DNA from: an uncultured Bacteriovorax sp.
GTDB lineage: Bacteria > Bdellovibrionota > Bacteriovoracia > Bacteriovoracales > Bacteriovoracaceae
Length of the DNA stretch: 54,901 nucleotides
Reading direction: 5' to 3'
NCBI GenBank assembly: GCA_946480715.1
Contig: CAMLKK010000020.1
Location: forward strand, 1 to 54,901
This document shows positions 33,501 through 41,882 of the stretch, piece by piece (position 1 is the stretch's first letter; the number at the start of each line of letters is the position of its first letter). The position numbers were made by a program, and so were the translations under genes. The notes below the pieces were generated by a model. That model saw nothing but the letters and a program-made list of their open reading frames with translations. It was not told the DNA's origin and did not search any database.

Positions 33501-34622
33501 GTGAAGAAACGTATTGCTGAACGCATCTGTTAACCTTAGTTTTAAGTGAAAATCGGTAAACTTCATCGGATTGATATCAAAAACAGCATGACGTTGTTTT
33601 AAGATATATTTTTCCGGACCGTTAGTAGCTGTGAGTTTTTCTACGCTGATGAGCGATTTCTTTTTCCTCACCTCTCCGGTAACTTTTTGCAGTTCTATCC
33701 AAGGTGATTTGTACTCGTTGGCATTGAAGTTTATAGATAGATCGGGATTTGTTATCCGACCTTCAATTTTCGCCTCAGCTTTCACCTGGGCCTTCATCGG
33801 TAGAATTTCTTGAGGGATGTGGGGAATTTCTTCAAGTACTTCTTCCAGCAATCCCTCAATAGCACTTTTTCCATCGACCACAAGCCAACCCTTATCATTC
33901 TTAAAAGAAGCTTGCGCAGAAATTAGATTACGCCCTTTTTTTATCTGTAGGTCCTCTATCGTCCAAACATTTTTTTCTACAAGGATAAGTGCTTTGACCC
34001 CATCTGCTTTTATAAATGGTTTTGTTTTGTTTTCAGTTTGAATGGCAAGCGAGCCCAGGTCAGCTTTTAAACGAATCTGTCTTTTTTGAGGAGCGAGTTT
34101 CAAATCATTAACGAAAAACTTATGACCATCAATCTGTGCATCTATGCTTTGAAGCGCAAGAATGTTCAAACGCACAGGAATTTGATCGAGGAGTAGTTGA
34201 TAGTCATTAAAAATTTTAGCCGGATCAATTTTTTCAATATCCAGATCTTCTTCACTTTTCTTAAATATATTTAAATTGAGGCTTCCGCGATTGAGATAAG
34301 CTTCTTCGATTACAAGATTGCTCGACAAAAAACTAGAATATGTAAACGTCACTCGCAAAGCTTCCGCATTTAAGCGCACCGCTAGTAGGTTTGGATCTTC
34401 TTTTTCCATGACAACATTTTTAAATGTCGTTGATAATGGAAAGAGTCTAAACTCAACACCAGTAAAACTAAGTTTCGCTCCAATTTTTTTTGTGAGTATT
34501 TTAGATACACGAACTGAAATATCTTTTGAAAATTCTTCTGAATGTATAAATCTCCAACCACCGTACAACACGATCAAACTGAGCACCATGAATGCTAGTA
34601 AAATCTTGTTAAATAGCTTCAC
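30591..34622 (-). CDS. tamB: Translocation/assembly protein TamB (AsmA/DUF490 family)
   Basis: A 1343-residue protein with an N-terminal membrane anchor (ILLAFMVLSLIVLYGGWRF), an AsmA-like first segment (ISVRVSKILTKKIGAKLSF), a very long run of beta-rich repeats and a C-terminal DUF490/TamB domain: NLSKFKFKGHDFALSQGYVEI, ITFGVTSDM and LGADLKYRWSF, ending in phenylalanine. TamB proteins bridge inner and outer membranes, forming a lipid-transport groove and helping with barrel assembly together with TamA. The gene is coupled upstream to a repeat protein (14-base overlap) and downstream to the Omp85 gene by TTGA. Length and tail fit TamB. Assignment firm; lipid transport or protein insertion not decidable from sequence. 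Confidence 0.93.
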   Translation of the reverse strand: MKLFNKILLAFMVLSLIVLYGGWRFIHSEEFSKDISVRVSKILTKKIGAKLSFTGVEFRLFPLSTTFKNVVMEKEDPNLLAVRLNAEALRVTFTYSSFLSSNLVIEEAYLNRGSLNLNIFKKSEEDLDIEKIDPAKIFNDYQLLLDQIPVRLNILALQSIDAQIDGHKFFVNDLKLAPQKRQIRLKADLGSLAIQTENKTKPFIKADGVKALILVEKNVWTIEDLQIKKGRNLISAQASFKNDKGWLVVDGKSAIEGLLEEVLEEIPHIPQEILPMKAQVKAEAKIEGRITNPDLSINFNANEYKSPWIELQKVTGEVRKKKSLISVEKLTATNGPEKYILKQRHAVFDINPMKFTDFHLKLRLTDAFSNTFLHYLREDLDKLKFSVSGDVDVKLDSTKASFHIDDRATVKNFRLTASKPNQKDVLKNTGFELTKTIATIHNDNSLSFNATINGKNTALMAQGKLGNGKIDVFVDNSKIDLKTIGPIAGIDLTGMGPTQMHISGPMNDVQFDFVVDWQNFSLLDLHFGQAKAKFQFSLADLRITIDELEGNLNQTNYNAEGTLDFEDKKGMDLRLNLVKATFKDARQMMALVFKKLKTPIMPEFNFTSNVTIKGGYAVEDLKIEGTIRGSEIKIGDEEADRLFSRFSLSNNHLNFKQLKLNKARGQMMANVSLSLANNYIELNGAAQGLRLNDFGVYRRLNFEYDGDLFLDFDGNGTTDDFNSRFKLRLANAFIGNVPASSSNALFYVNSDDVVTNASLLGGKIKLDSLLKIKTGMTATKASIETADIREILGIVSGHNISEKSISGKIKADLNTQISLNGEGVRKFVLNVAELNLKKGNIDMSVDPRYNKIEVDEGNVKVWDLRFRDGEDFFVSKGRNISNGVIALDQRFSIKANLLEFVSDFVDRAVGVIKGSNQVVLEKKFEVKEFAIGTDKLSMKLRNLPGFFNDMQFNIIKKGEIYELTKLTGNYGEGDIRVTGRFLFDDLYPQINLDYRIDRATIPLFKKSNVLVSSTGTLSGTDLPYKLIGKVFFLHGEFLDDPTDFTKEGKVTIDEYKKYLPQKDLSGKKAFLDVNLAFDILNPLVLKNNMAEVYFKGNGQATGDVMAPELNTRLEIVPNLSKFKFKGHDFALSQGYVEIRDRGKNRLSDLKFTGVSKINEYDMKLDLSGNISKVNVDLSSEPALSKEDLLSLITFGVTSDMSKNLEAGDRKFVTTVGIGTLLVDQLKINEDLNSTLGLKLSVQPEFKENESTLIQGKAAVSDSSTSRLKSATKIKINKQVTNKVDVSLSSTVGGSLEQKQEMNVNFNINKNLSVEGVYEMKPTESENTNTPSSLGADLKYRWSF

Positions 34623-35775
34623 TTTCTTTTAACCTTTGGTGGACAAGTCTATAGCTGGGATTACGTTTATTTATTTTAGCAAAGAGTACGTGGGCCTGTT
34701 TGATCCTTTTCAATTTTAACAAGGCTTCCGCTTTTAAATATTCAAAGGCCATTAGTTCTGAATCCAGCAATGGCTCTTTTTCCAAAACATCATCAACATA
34801 ATCAACAACAGCATAAAAGTTTTGCTTCTCGAATAATGATTGAGCACATGTGAACTCAACACTCGCTCGTGTTCGTACATCTGTTATCAGAGGTATTAAA
34901 CGTTCGCCTAGCATTTTTACAACTTCATCCATACCAAGCAAACTGAACGCTACGATCATATCTACGCCTTTCGACAATAGTTCCTTTTCAGTAATATCTC
35001 GAAGGACAATCATTACTTTTCTTTGTTCATCACTCGTAGGATTCAACTCTCCAGATATAACTTCCAATGCTAATTCATCGTAATTCACTTTAAAGTTTTG
35101 CGAAGGACTTGCTGCACTCGCTTTTTTCACTACTATTTCTATTTTTACATTTTTAGAATGCAGGAACTTGGAAAACTTATCGATGAATTTATCTTTATTC
35201 GTTTCTTGGACATGTTTATTGAGTTTTAAAAACAACTCTTCGTCATAGTGAAAATTCAGAATATATTCATAAAGAAGCTTCCATTCTTCTGTTGAAAAAC
35301 GATCTAGGCCGACAAGATGCTGCTTCAGAAAATTTTTATTTTCTCTCCATTTTTCTGGATGTAGTGAAAGAAATTCCCAATGAGCATTAACATCGACTTT
35401 TGAACTCGCACAATTTCCCTGTACGATTGCGGCTTCAATCTCATGGAAATTTAATTTTCCTAATCCATGAGCTTTTAATTCAGCAATGAACATTTGAAGA
35501 TGAGGAATGCGTTTCAATTTTACGAGGTGATCAATAGCAAGCTGAGCGTATTTTTTTGCGAGTTTTACTTTACCGATCTTAAGGGCCTGCTTCCATAATT
35601 TTGAATTAATTCTGTAGCAATACTCCTGACGAAAATCTGAATCCATTTTTTCGTAAATTTCTATCAAAGTTGATTCATCTAAATTTTCCGCACGCTGAAT
35701 TTCAACTTCAAGTATTGAAGCAATTGCGGTCCAGTTCTTATCAAAAAGAAGCTGATTGATGTGATCCAAACTCAA
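34609..35775 (-). CDS. Helical repeat protein upstream of tamB
   Basis: About 388 residues. I chose TTG 35775 (SLDHINQLL) because AAGGAA lies eight bases upstream; TTG 35796 lacks a site. The sequence is almost wholly helical with weak TPR-like units, clearest at the end: ACAQSLFEKQNFYAVVDYVDDVLEKE, then AFEYLKAEALLKLKRIKQAHVLFAKINKRNP. No signal peptide is seen, so it is probably cytoplasmic. Its last 14 bases overlap tamB, and it heads the tamB-Omp85 operon after the efp terminator, suggesting an accessory or regulatory role in envelope assembly (inference). I do not recognise a named family. Confidence 0.75.
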   Translation of the reverse strand: MSLDHINQLLFDKNWTAIASILEVEIQRAENLDESTLIEIYEKMDSDFRQEYCYRINSKLWKQALKIGKVKLAKKYAQLAIDHLVKLKRIPHLQMFIAELKAHGLGKLNFHEIEAAIVQGNCASSKVDVNAHWEFLSLHPEKWRENKNFLKQHLVGLDRFSTEEWKLLYEYILNFHYDEELFLKLNKHVQETNKDKFIDKFSKFLHSKNVKIEIVVKKASAASPSQNFKVNYDELALEVISGELNPTSDEQRKVMIVLRDITEKELLSKGVDMIVAFSLLGMDEVVKMLGERLIPLITDVRTRASVEFTCAQSLFEKQNFYAVVDYVDDVLEKEPLLDSELMAFEYLKAEALLKLKRIKQAHVLFAKINKRNPSYRLVHQRLKESEAI

Positions 35776-35857
35776 CGTGAAAATTCCTTTTTTCAAAACA
35801 CTTAAGTTATTGAGATTATTTTTATTTTAACCTGAAATGAAGATTAGATTGAGGAAC

Positions 35858-35884
35858 AAAAAAGGGGGCAAATTAAGCCCCCTT
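35858..35884 (-). terminator. Terminator of the pil-aroQ-efp operon
   Basis: AAGGGGGC (35862-35869) pairs with GCCCCCTT (35877-35884); on the minus strand a T6 run follows. It lies 31 bases after the efp stop. Confidence 0.9.
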
Positions 35885-35914
35885 CATTATTAACTGAGTA
35901 AAAAACTTTTAGGC

Positions 35915-36493
35915 CTATTTTTTATCAACGTTAGCACGTTCGATGTATTCACCTGTACGTGTGTCGATTTTCAAAAGTTCACCTTCTTTGATGAAGAGTG
36001 GAACTTTTACTTGAAGACCAGTTTCCATAACAGCTTTCTTCGTAGCACCTGAAGCCGTATCACCTTTTAGTCCTGGATCAGTTTCAGCAACTTTAATGAA
36101 AATGAAGTGAGGATGTTCGATCGAAATTGGACGACCTTTATAGTAGAGAACTACTACTTTTGAACCTTCCATTAGGTAGTACTTATCATCACCAATTTGG
36201 TCATTAGTTAAGTGAATAGTCTCGTAGTTTGATTGATCAAGGAAATTAAATCCATCTGGGTCAGAGTAAGTGTACTCCACTTCTTTTTCCTCAAGATCCG
36301 GTTTTGTTACGTTTGTAGAAACTCCAGATTTCCAAGTTCTCTCGATAACCTGACCAGTTTCAAGATTTTTGATTCTAGCTGTAACGAAAGCAGAACCTTT
36401 ACCTGGGTTAGTAAAATCAGATTTCAAAATGACATAAGGTTTACCCTCAACTTCAATTTTTAAACCCTTCTTCAACTCAGTTGTGTCGTACAT
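35915..36493 (-). CDS. efp: Translation elongation factor P
   Basis: A 192-residue EF-P with three beta-barrel domains. The domain I loop TNPGKGSAF carries K32, the residue modified in EF-P proteins of the lysine type (E. coli K34). Later motifs RTWKSGVSTNV, IEHPHFIFIKVAETDPGLKGDT and KEGELLKIDTRTGEYIER are typical. EF-P helps ribosomes through polyproline stretches. It starts 14 bases after aroQ in the same operon as the pilus secretin, and is followed by the terminator. The modifying enzyme is not visible here, so the modification cannot be told. Assignment secure. Confidence 0.97.
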   Translation of the reverse strand: MYDTTELKKGLKIEVEGKPYVILKSDFTNPGKGSAFVTARIKNLETGQVIERTWKSGVSTNVTKPDLEEKEVEYTYSDPDGFNFLDQSNYETIHLTNDQIGDDKYYLMEGSKVVVLYYKGRPISIEHPHFIFIKVAETDPGLKGDTASGATKKAVMETGLQVKVPLFIKEGELLKIDTRTGEYIERANVDKK

Positions 36494-36507
36494 AGATATT
36501 CCTTTTT

Positions 36508-36948
36508 TTAAAAAAGCTGAGATTTAACAGCTGTGAGATATGCGAGCTTGCCTAGGCCCTCCATTATGATGGTTGAGGCCTTAGCAGTCAACTTAGTTTG
36601 CCTGAACTCTTCGCGTCGATGAGTATTACTGAGGTGAACTTCGATGACTGGAATTTTTAAAATTTGAAGAGCGTCAAAAAGGGCAACACTAGTGTGCGAG
36701 TAGGCTCCAGGATTGATAATAAGCGCTTGAAAATCCTGAGCATGAGCAGCTTGAATCCGCCCAACGAGTTCGCCTTCAATATTGGATTGATACCATTCAA
36801 GTGAAACTTGATCTGATTTTAAATTCTCTTCTGTGAATTGTTTAATTTGATCGAGGGTTAACGAACCATAAATTTCTGGCTCACGAGTGCCCAACATGTT
36901 GAGGTTCGGCCCATTAATGATGAGAAATTTTTTTGATTTAGTGTTCAT
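36508..36948 (-). CDS. aroQ: 3-dehydroquinate dehydratase type II
   Basis: A 146-residue type II dehydroquinase. The active-site segments are present: INGPNLNMLGTREPEIYG with the catalytic Tyr, NPGAYSHTSVALFDAL, and EVHLSNTHRREEFRQ with the Arg/His. It dehydrates 3-dehydroquinate to 3-dehydroshikimate in the shikimate pathway. It lies between a TPR protein and efp, a placement seen in several bacteria where aroQ precedes efp. It stands in the pilMNOPQ operon direction. Assignment secure. Confidence 0.97.
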   Translation of the reverse strand: MNTKSKKFLIINGPNLNMLGTREPEIYGSLTLDQIKQFTEENLKSDQVSLEWYQSNIEGELVGRIQAAHAQDFQALIINPGAYSHTSVALFDALQILKIPVIEVHLSNTHRREEFRQTKLTAKASTIIMEGLGKLAYLTAVKSQLF

Positions 36949-36960
36949 AGGGGGAAATTA

Positions 36961-38250
36961 TCAAAGACGAGATTGATAATCCAGTGCTCTTTTTTGAATT
37001 CTTTGCAGGAAGAGATTAAGCTTTTCCTCAATCTTCTCTTTATTCTTATCTAGCTTTTGAGGCTTTGTTGCTTCGATTTTTGGTTCTTCTACAATGACAA
37101 CTTCTTCTTCACCTAGAGTTTCGTCGAGTATACTCATCAAGTGTTTACGACCCTCTTCTTCTGAAATTGTATTTTCTTCAAGCGGGATTAGTGTTTTTGG
37201 GTGAAGTTGGACTATGTGTTCTTCAACAGCACCTTCTTCTTTTTCTTCTTCAACAGCTGTTTCCGCAAATTGCTCTTCAACTTGTTTTTCAATGCCCATG
37301 AGAGATTTGATTTCCGCAATCTTCTCAATAGTTTTTTTATCATTCGGATTGAGCGCAAGGATCTTTTCTAGAACTTCGAGAGCTTTTTCGATGTGACCTT
37401 GACCACAATAAAGATCTACGAGTGTGTGAGTAACAAGTGGAACATCTTTTTTAGCCGATTCTGTCGTCGTGAGATCTTCAAAATGTTCTGTTTCATGTTC
37501 ATCGAAATTTAATTTCACTTCAAACTTTCGTTCGGGTTCAGCAGCAACAATTGGAGCTTCAATTTTTGGCGAAGTTGACTTTAAAACTGGCTCAGCTTTT
37601 TTTAGATTCCACTGCTCATAGGGATCTTCTGCTTTTTCAAGTCTCGATTTGTCTTTACTTAAATCAAGAGCTAACCAATCATCAAAATCGGTAGGATCAG
37701 ATGAAGGTTTTACTTGCAGTTTTTCAACGTCAAATCGGTGTGTGTCCGAGTATTGGTCATTATGTTGTGATGAAAGTTCTTCATCAGCGATCACGATAGG
37801 TTTATGAACTGGCTTATATTGGCTTTCTATAAAGTTTTCAAGCATTGTTACTTGAGCTGCAATCTCTTTATCGCGAGGATTAATGAACAGAAGATACTTG
37901 TAAGTTTCTAATGCTTCTTCTTTATGTCCTAATTCCAAACAAATGTCGGCAAACAATTTTTGCAATCGGATATTATCTCGATTCCCTTCAACTAATGGAC
38001 GCAAAGTTGTGTATGCAAGATTAAATTGCTTGAGATCAAAATAGCAAAAGGCCATACCAAGATAGCCCATGACATATGAAGGATGAAGTCGAATTCCTTG
38101 TGAAAGGATATCCATTGCTTTATCAGTCATTCCAAATTTTCTATAAGCTTCCGCAAGAGGAGCAAACACGCGCGAGCGCGGATTCTTTTCGTACTCACTT
38201 TGGTACTTTAAAAAGAGCGGTGATAAAAGTTGCTGTTTGTCTCTACTCAT
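36961..38250 (-). CDS. TPR protein downstream of pilQ
   Basis: A 429-residue cytoplasmic-looking protein. Residues ~15-130 hold TPR units: SRVFAPLAEAYRKFGMTDKAMDILSQGIRLHP, YVMGYLGMAFCYFDLKQFNLAYTTL and so on. A further TPR near 275 reads LVDLYCGQGHIEKALEVLEKILALNPNDKK. The rest is acidic linker (for example ETAVEEEKEEGAVEEH) and a short basic helical end. TPR domains mediate protein contacts; location directly after pilQ (10-base gap) suggests a helper of pilus function, for example a scaffold for pilus base proteins (inference). No signal peptide is apparent. Confidence 0.85.
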   Translation of the reverse strand: MSRDKQQLLSPLFLKYQSEYEKNPRSRVFAPLAEAYRKFGMTDKAMDILSQGIRLHPSYVMGYLGMAFCYFDLKQFNLAYTTLRPLVEGNRDNIRLQKLFADICLELGHKEEALETYKYLLFINPRDKEIAAQVTMLENFIESQYKPVHKPIVIADEELSSQHNDQYSDTHRFDVEKLQVKPSSDPTDFDDWLALDLSKDKSRLEKAEDPYEQWNLKKAEPVLKSTSPKIEAPIVAAEPERKFEVKLNFDEHETEHFEDLTTTESAKKDVPLVTHTLVDLYCGQGHIEKALEVLEKILALNPNDKKTIEKIAEIKSLMGIEKQVEEQFAETAVEEEKEEGAVEEHIVQLHPKTLIPLEENTISEEEGRKHLMSILDETLGEEEVVIVEEPKIEATKPQKLDKNKEKIEEKLNLFLQRIQKRALDYQSRL

Positions 38251-38259
38251 TTGGGGACA

Positions 38260-40056
38260 TTAACCTCGGTCTACAAGGCCAGCTTCTTCCTGATTGATAA
38301 TTCTCGGAGTGAGGAAAATGATAAGTTCTTTTTTCTCTGTATCCGGGTTGTACTGAGTTCTAAACAACCAACCAACCAGCGGGATATCTTTTAAAAATGG
38401 AACACCCGAGTGGCTTTCAGTGTTGATGTAAGTATAAATACCACCGACAACAACTGTTGCTCCGTTATCAACCAGAACTTGTGTTTTAACAACACGCTTA
38501 GTTTCAGCACGTGGTTGGTTTTGACCAACAAGCGCACCAAGTGAATCTTTTTGAACACTAACATCCAATGAAATCGAACCTTCGTTCGTAACTTGTGGTG
38601 TAACAGAAAGATTGAGTTTTGCTGTCTGCGGAGAATAAGTAACAGTGCTTCTACCCTGCTCAATAACTTGAACGATGTAATAGAAGTTTTCATCCTGTGT
38701 AATTTCCGCTTTGACGTTGTTTTTAGTAATGACTTTAGGAGATGAGATAATTTTCGCTTTTTGCTCACTCTCCATTAAATTCAATCGGAAATCGAGATTC
38801 ACTAGACGATTAAACTTACTGATAGTTAAACCAAAAATATTTCTGTCTAATGATGGTGCTGTACTAAAAGTAAAAGCACCCAAAGTTCCGTTTGCTTCAT
38901 CTGGACGAGAAGATGGATCAAAAATTGGATCATAACCAAAGCCTAAACCATTCTCGAGACCAATTTCTTTTGTATATCTCTCTGTCACTTCAACAATTTT
39001 AGACTCAATAAGAACTTGTGGAGTTTGCGTATCGAGAAGTTCAACAATCTTTTTTACTTTCTCAATAACCTCATTCGTGTCTTTTACGATAAGTGAGTTT
39101 GTACGAGTATCCTTTAAGATTTTACCTCTATCTTTCGTCGAATATTCACTCACGATTTTGAGTAGATCATCAATACTTGCAAAGCTGATTGGAAAAACTT
39201 TTGTTAAAATTGGCTCTTGCTCTTTTGCCGCGGCTTTTGCTTTTTTGATCAATTCTTGTTCTTTCGTTGCACTGTCGAGAGAATTCACAACGAGAATCAT
39301 CCCGTTTTTAGTTGCTACAAGTTTATTGAGAGTGAGAACAGTATCGAGGGCCTGATCCCAAGGAATGTCATTAAGGTTTAGAGAAATGGGATCTAACTTT
39401 CGCACATCTTCTGTAATGATGATGTTAAAACCAGAAGTTTCCGCGATCATTTTTAAAATATCTTCTGGTTTGACGTTCTTCAAGTTCATCGTAATTTTTT
39501 TACCGATGTACTTTTTTCTTCCAGACATTGTTAAGTTTTCCAGAATATCTTCAACAGTATCTGACTTTGGAATGTTCAAACGAGCAGCTTCAGAAGTTGG
39601 AATTTCAGCAACTTTATCTTGATACGTTTTTCCTTCATCTGCCTTAGTCTGAGAAAAAACACCAAAACGATTTTCGATTTGCAACACGACTCTATTTGGT
39701 TTTCTCACTAGAACAGAACGAACATTATCTCTCAACTGAACTGCAATACGAATATCGTTCTCTGATTTTGGCTTTTTGTAAGCCTTAACGAAAACAACAC
39801 CACCGCTAAATTCTGATGTATCGAATGCACGCATAACTCTTTCTGTAGCTGTTACATTCGTTAAGTCGATAATAATTTGTTTGTCTTCTTTAACCTGAAA
39901 CTTTGAAGCCTTCACTTCATTCGAATCAAAAATGAGTTCGAGCTCGCTCGTTTCTCCTTTTTGAGTAAAGTTAATAGCTTTCATCTCTTCTGCCATAGCA
40001 AAGTTTGCTAACAGAAGGCCGATGACGGTAATAGATTGAAAAAATCCTTTTTTCAT
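38260..40056 (-). CDS. pilQ: Type IV pilus secretin PilQ
   Basis: About 598 residues from ATG 40056, with AGGGATGAG upstream; ATG 40065 is too close to the site. A signal peptide (SITVIGLLLANFAMA) is followed by an N-terminal AMIN-type domain, N0 and N1 (KKITMNLKNVKPEDILKMIAE, INLNDIPWDQAL-like), and the secretin core with TPQVLIESKIVEVTERYTKEIG, NLDFRLNLMES and VPFLKDIPLVGWLF. PilQ forms the outer-membrane channel for pili. It is shorter than many PilQ proteins, with one AMIN region. It ends the pilMNOPQ set. Assignment firm. Confidence 0.95.
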   Translation of the reverse strand: MKKGFFQSITVIGLLLANFAMAEEMKAINFTQKGETSELELIFDSNEVKASKFQVKEDKQIIIDLTNVTATERVMRAFDTSEFSGGVVFVKAYKKPKSENDIRIAVQLRDNVRSVLVRKPNRVVLQIENRFGVFSQTKADEGKTYQDKVAEIPTSEAARLNIPKSDTVEDILENLTMSGRKKYIGKKITMNLKNVKPEDILKMIAETSGFNIIITEDVRKLDPISLNLNDIPWDQALDTVLTLNKLVATKNGMILVVNSLDSATKEQELIKKAKAAAKEQEPILTKVFPISFASIDDLLKIVSEYSTKDRGKILKDTRTNSLIVKDTNEVIEKVKKIVELLDTQTPQVLIESKIVEVTERYTKEIGLENGLGFGYDPIFDPSSRPDEANGTLGAFTFSTAPSLDRNIFGLTISKFNRLVNLDFRLNLMESEQKAKIISSPKVITKNNVKAEITQDENFYYIVQVIEQGRSTVTYSPQTAKLNLSVTPQVTNEGSISLDVSVQKDSLGALVGQNQPRAETKRVVKTQVLVDNGATVVVGGIYTYINTESHSGVPFLKDIPLVGWLFRTQYNPDTEKKELIIFLTPRIINQEEAGLVDRG

Positions 40057-40103
40057 ATAACTCATCCCTAAGTCACATCTATATTTTTCTGAGACTTACA
40101 TCA

Positions 40104-40134
40104 AGTATAACATTAAAAAGAATTTTGGTTGCAA
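40104..40134 (-). promoter_or_regulatory. Possible internal promoter before pilQ
   Basis: On the minus strand TTGCAA (40134-40129) precedes TATACT (40109-40104) by 19 bases in the 106-base gap between pilP and pilQ. The hexamers are good but the spacing is long, so confidence is low. Confidence 0.3.
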
Positions 40135-40162
40135 ATTAAGATCAAAAAATAAGTTGAGTGAA

Positions 40163-40618
40163 TTAGTCGTTAGATACTGGAATAACTGTTTCGAGATACT
40201 CATCCTGATCATAAACGTTACGAATTTTTTCAACAAGAACGACACCACCCGGAAGGATGGCCTTTACTTCAGCTCCATTAGGTCCGACCCGCATACCCTC
40301 TTTTAGGTAATATGTATTGTTGTCTGTATCGCCTTGGACTTTGGCCATTGCTCGTCTTTCTGCTCCGATCATGATTCCGACGATGCGGATGCTTTCTATT
40401 GGCTTACTTTCAATTGAACCGATAATGTTTGTAAAATAGCCGTCGCTAATACCTTTTCTTAAAGACGATTTCTTTTTATTGATTTTTCGTTTGAAGGGAT
40501 CACGGAGATCCAACGGATTTTTTACTAGGGTTTTTCCTTTAAAAGGAACAGCCTCACCGTTGCTTTGTCCGAAAGCTTCTCCTGCACACAACAAACAAAG
40601 AATTAAAAAATATTTCAT
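40163..40618 (-). CDS. pilP: Type IV pilus assembly protein PilP
   Basis: A 151-residue protein with a signal peptide (MKYFLILCLLCAGEAFG). The mature domain shows the PilP pattern: LDLRDPFKRKI, SIRIVGIMIGAERRAMAKVQG, and the turn YYLKEGMRVGPNGAEVKAIL ending in VVLVEK. PilP binds the PilN/PilO complex and PilQ in the periplasm. No conserved lipobox cysteine is evident at cleavage, unlike some PilP lipoproteins. The start overlaps the pilO stop (TAATG). It is in normal order within pilMNOPQ. Confidence 0.88.
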   Translation of the reverse strand: MKYFLILCLLCAGEAFGQSNGEAVPFKGKTLVKNPLDLRDPFKRKINKKKSSLRKGISDGYFTNIIGSIESKPIESIRIVGIMIGAERRAMAKVQGDTDNNTYYLKEGMRVGPNGAEVKAILPGGVVLVEKIRNVYDQDEYLETVIPVSND

Positions 40619-41268
40619 TATACTTCTTCCTTCTTGGCCCTTCCTCTCGGAGCAGGTTTAGCTTCTTTAAACTGACTTTCAATCTGGTTAATACCACGAT
40701 CTTCTTTATAGTTTATGTTGTAACGATAGGCTTCAAGCACAAACTCACCGCTAATTAATTGGAACTTACTACGTTGAGGTTGTTCCAATTTTTGGAATGA
40801 CATTTTACCAACGTTTAAGATTCTCTTATTCTCAGAAATTTTCTCGAACATAATGAGAAATTGAAGATAAGTAGCTTTCGCCTTAAAACGATATTGTCTC
40901 GCTAGATAAAATCCACGGTCTACTTCAGTCTCAGGACTGATGCTGACTTCTTTAATATTCACGTCATCAGCAATTTTTCTTAGTAATCCAATGTTTTCAG
41001 TATCAGAAATCTCACTTGGTAGTAACTGTTGAGTTCTTTCAATTTCAATTGCTACTTTTTCAATTTTTTCTTTGGCTTCGTTGATGTTTTTATAGAAATT
41101 GGCAATTTCACGTTTTGTTTTTTTATTTCTGACTAGTTCTTGTTGAACGGCTTCTTGTTGTCCAATAACACTTGAATAACGTTCATCACTTTCCATATAA
41201 AGGTTGAACATATTGAACAACGCAAAACCAATGATGACCCAATGAATGTTTTTTAATAACTTTTCCAT
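40618..41268 (-). CDS. pilO: Type IV pilus inner membrane protein PilO
   Basis: A 216-residue bitopic protein: one membrane helix near the start (NIHWVIIGFALFNMFNLYM), then a long coiled coil (NKKTKREIANFYKNINEAKEKIEKV) and a ferredoxin-like end (YLQFLIMFEKISENKRILNVGKMSF). PilO pairs with PilN in the inner membrane to form the alignment complex. It ends with a basic tail (RGRAKKEE). Gene borders are single-base overlaps (TAATG) with pilN and pilP, so co-translation is likely. Confidence 0.9.
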   Translation of the reverse strand: MEKLLKNIHWVIIGFALFNMFNLYMESDERYSSVIGQQEAVQQELVRNKKTKREIANFYKNINEAKEKIEKVAIEIERTQQLLPSEISDTENIGLLRKIADDVNIKEVSISPETEVDRGFYLARQYRFKAKATYLQFLIMFEKISENKRILNVGKMSFQKLEQPQRSKFQLISGEFVLEAYRYNINYKEDRGINQIESQFKEAKPAPRGRAKKEEV

Positions 41269-41882
41269 TAATTGGTTCTCATGTCGTAATTGACGACCTT
41301 GCCTTTCAGTTCGAATACTTCAAATGTAGTTTGTACTCCATCGATGAGATCTGTTTTATTCTCTTGTTTTGAGGGAGTAATTGTTCCACCGAAATAAGGT
41401 GAATCGTTTACCGCTGAAATAAACTCGCCGATTGCACGGGAAGAAAATGATGCACCAGAAATAGTGATTTCATTTTTCTCATTGATTACAAGTTCATTAA
41501 ACCATAGATCTTCAGGAATACTTCTTGCGATTTTTTCCAGAATTTTTTTAGGATTAGTTCTGTTCTTTAGAATCTCTTCTACTTGAGCAGAACGTGAACG
41601 GAGTTTACTTTCTTGGATCTTATAAGCTTCAAGCTGAGACTTGATGTTTGTGTCCTTTCCAATCTCTGCTTTAATTTTTGCATTTTCAGTATTAAGAGAG
41701 GCTAATTGCGCCTCAGCTTCAGTAAATTTGTCGTTCAAAGAATTCTCTAAAAACATTCCAGGGATATAATAAATGATCATAGCAATGCCAACCATCTTCA
41801 GGTTGATTGCGTTGAGATCAACTCCGAGTACGGTCGGCAGCTTTAGAGGTTCTTTTTTCTCGAGTAAGTTTAACTCAATCAT
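41268..41882 (-). CDS. pilN: Type IV pilus inner membrane protein PilN
   Basis: A 204-residue protein with the short cytoplasmic N-terminus MIELNLLEKKEPLKLPT, the INLLP-like PilM-binding motif, a membrane helix (GIAMIIYYIPGMFL), a coiled coil (FTEAEAQLASLNTENAKIKAE) and the fold IPEDLWFNELVINEKNEITI. It overlaps pilM by four bases (ATGA). With PilM and PilO it builds the inner-membrane platform. Assignment firm. Confidence 0.92.
   Translation of the reverse strand: MIELNLLEKKEPLKLPTVLGVDLNAINLKMVGIAMIIYYIPGMFLENSLNDKFTEAEAQLASLNTENAKIKAEIGKDTNIKSQLEAYKIQESKLRSRSAQVEEILKNRTNPKKILEKIARSIPEDLWFNELVINEKNEITISGASFSSRAIGEFISAVNDSPYFGGTITPSKQENKTDLIDGVQTTFEVFELKGKVVNYDMRTN

Noticed and set aside
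38391..38768. Minus-strand ORF of 125 codons within pilQ
   Set aside because: It is a shifted frame of the same strand within the secretin core, and pilQ motifs are uninterrupted.
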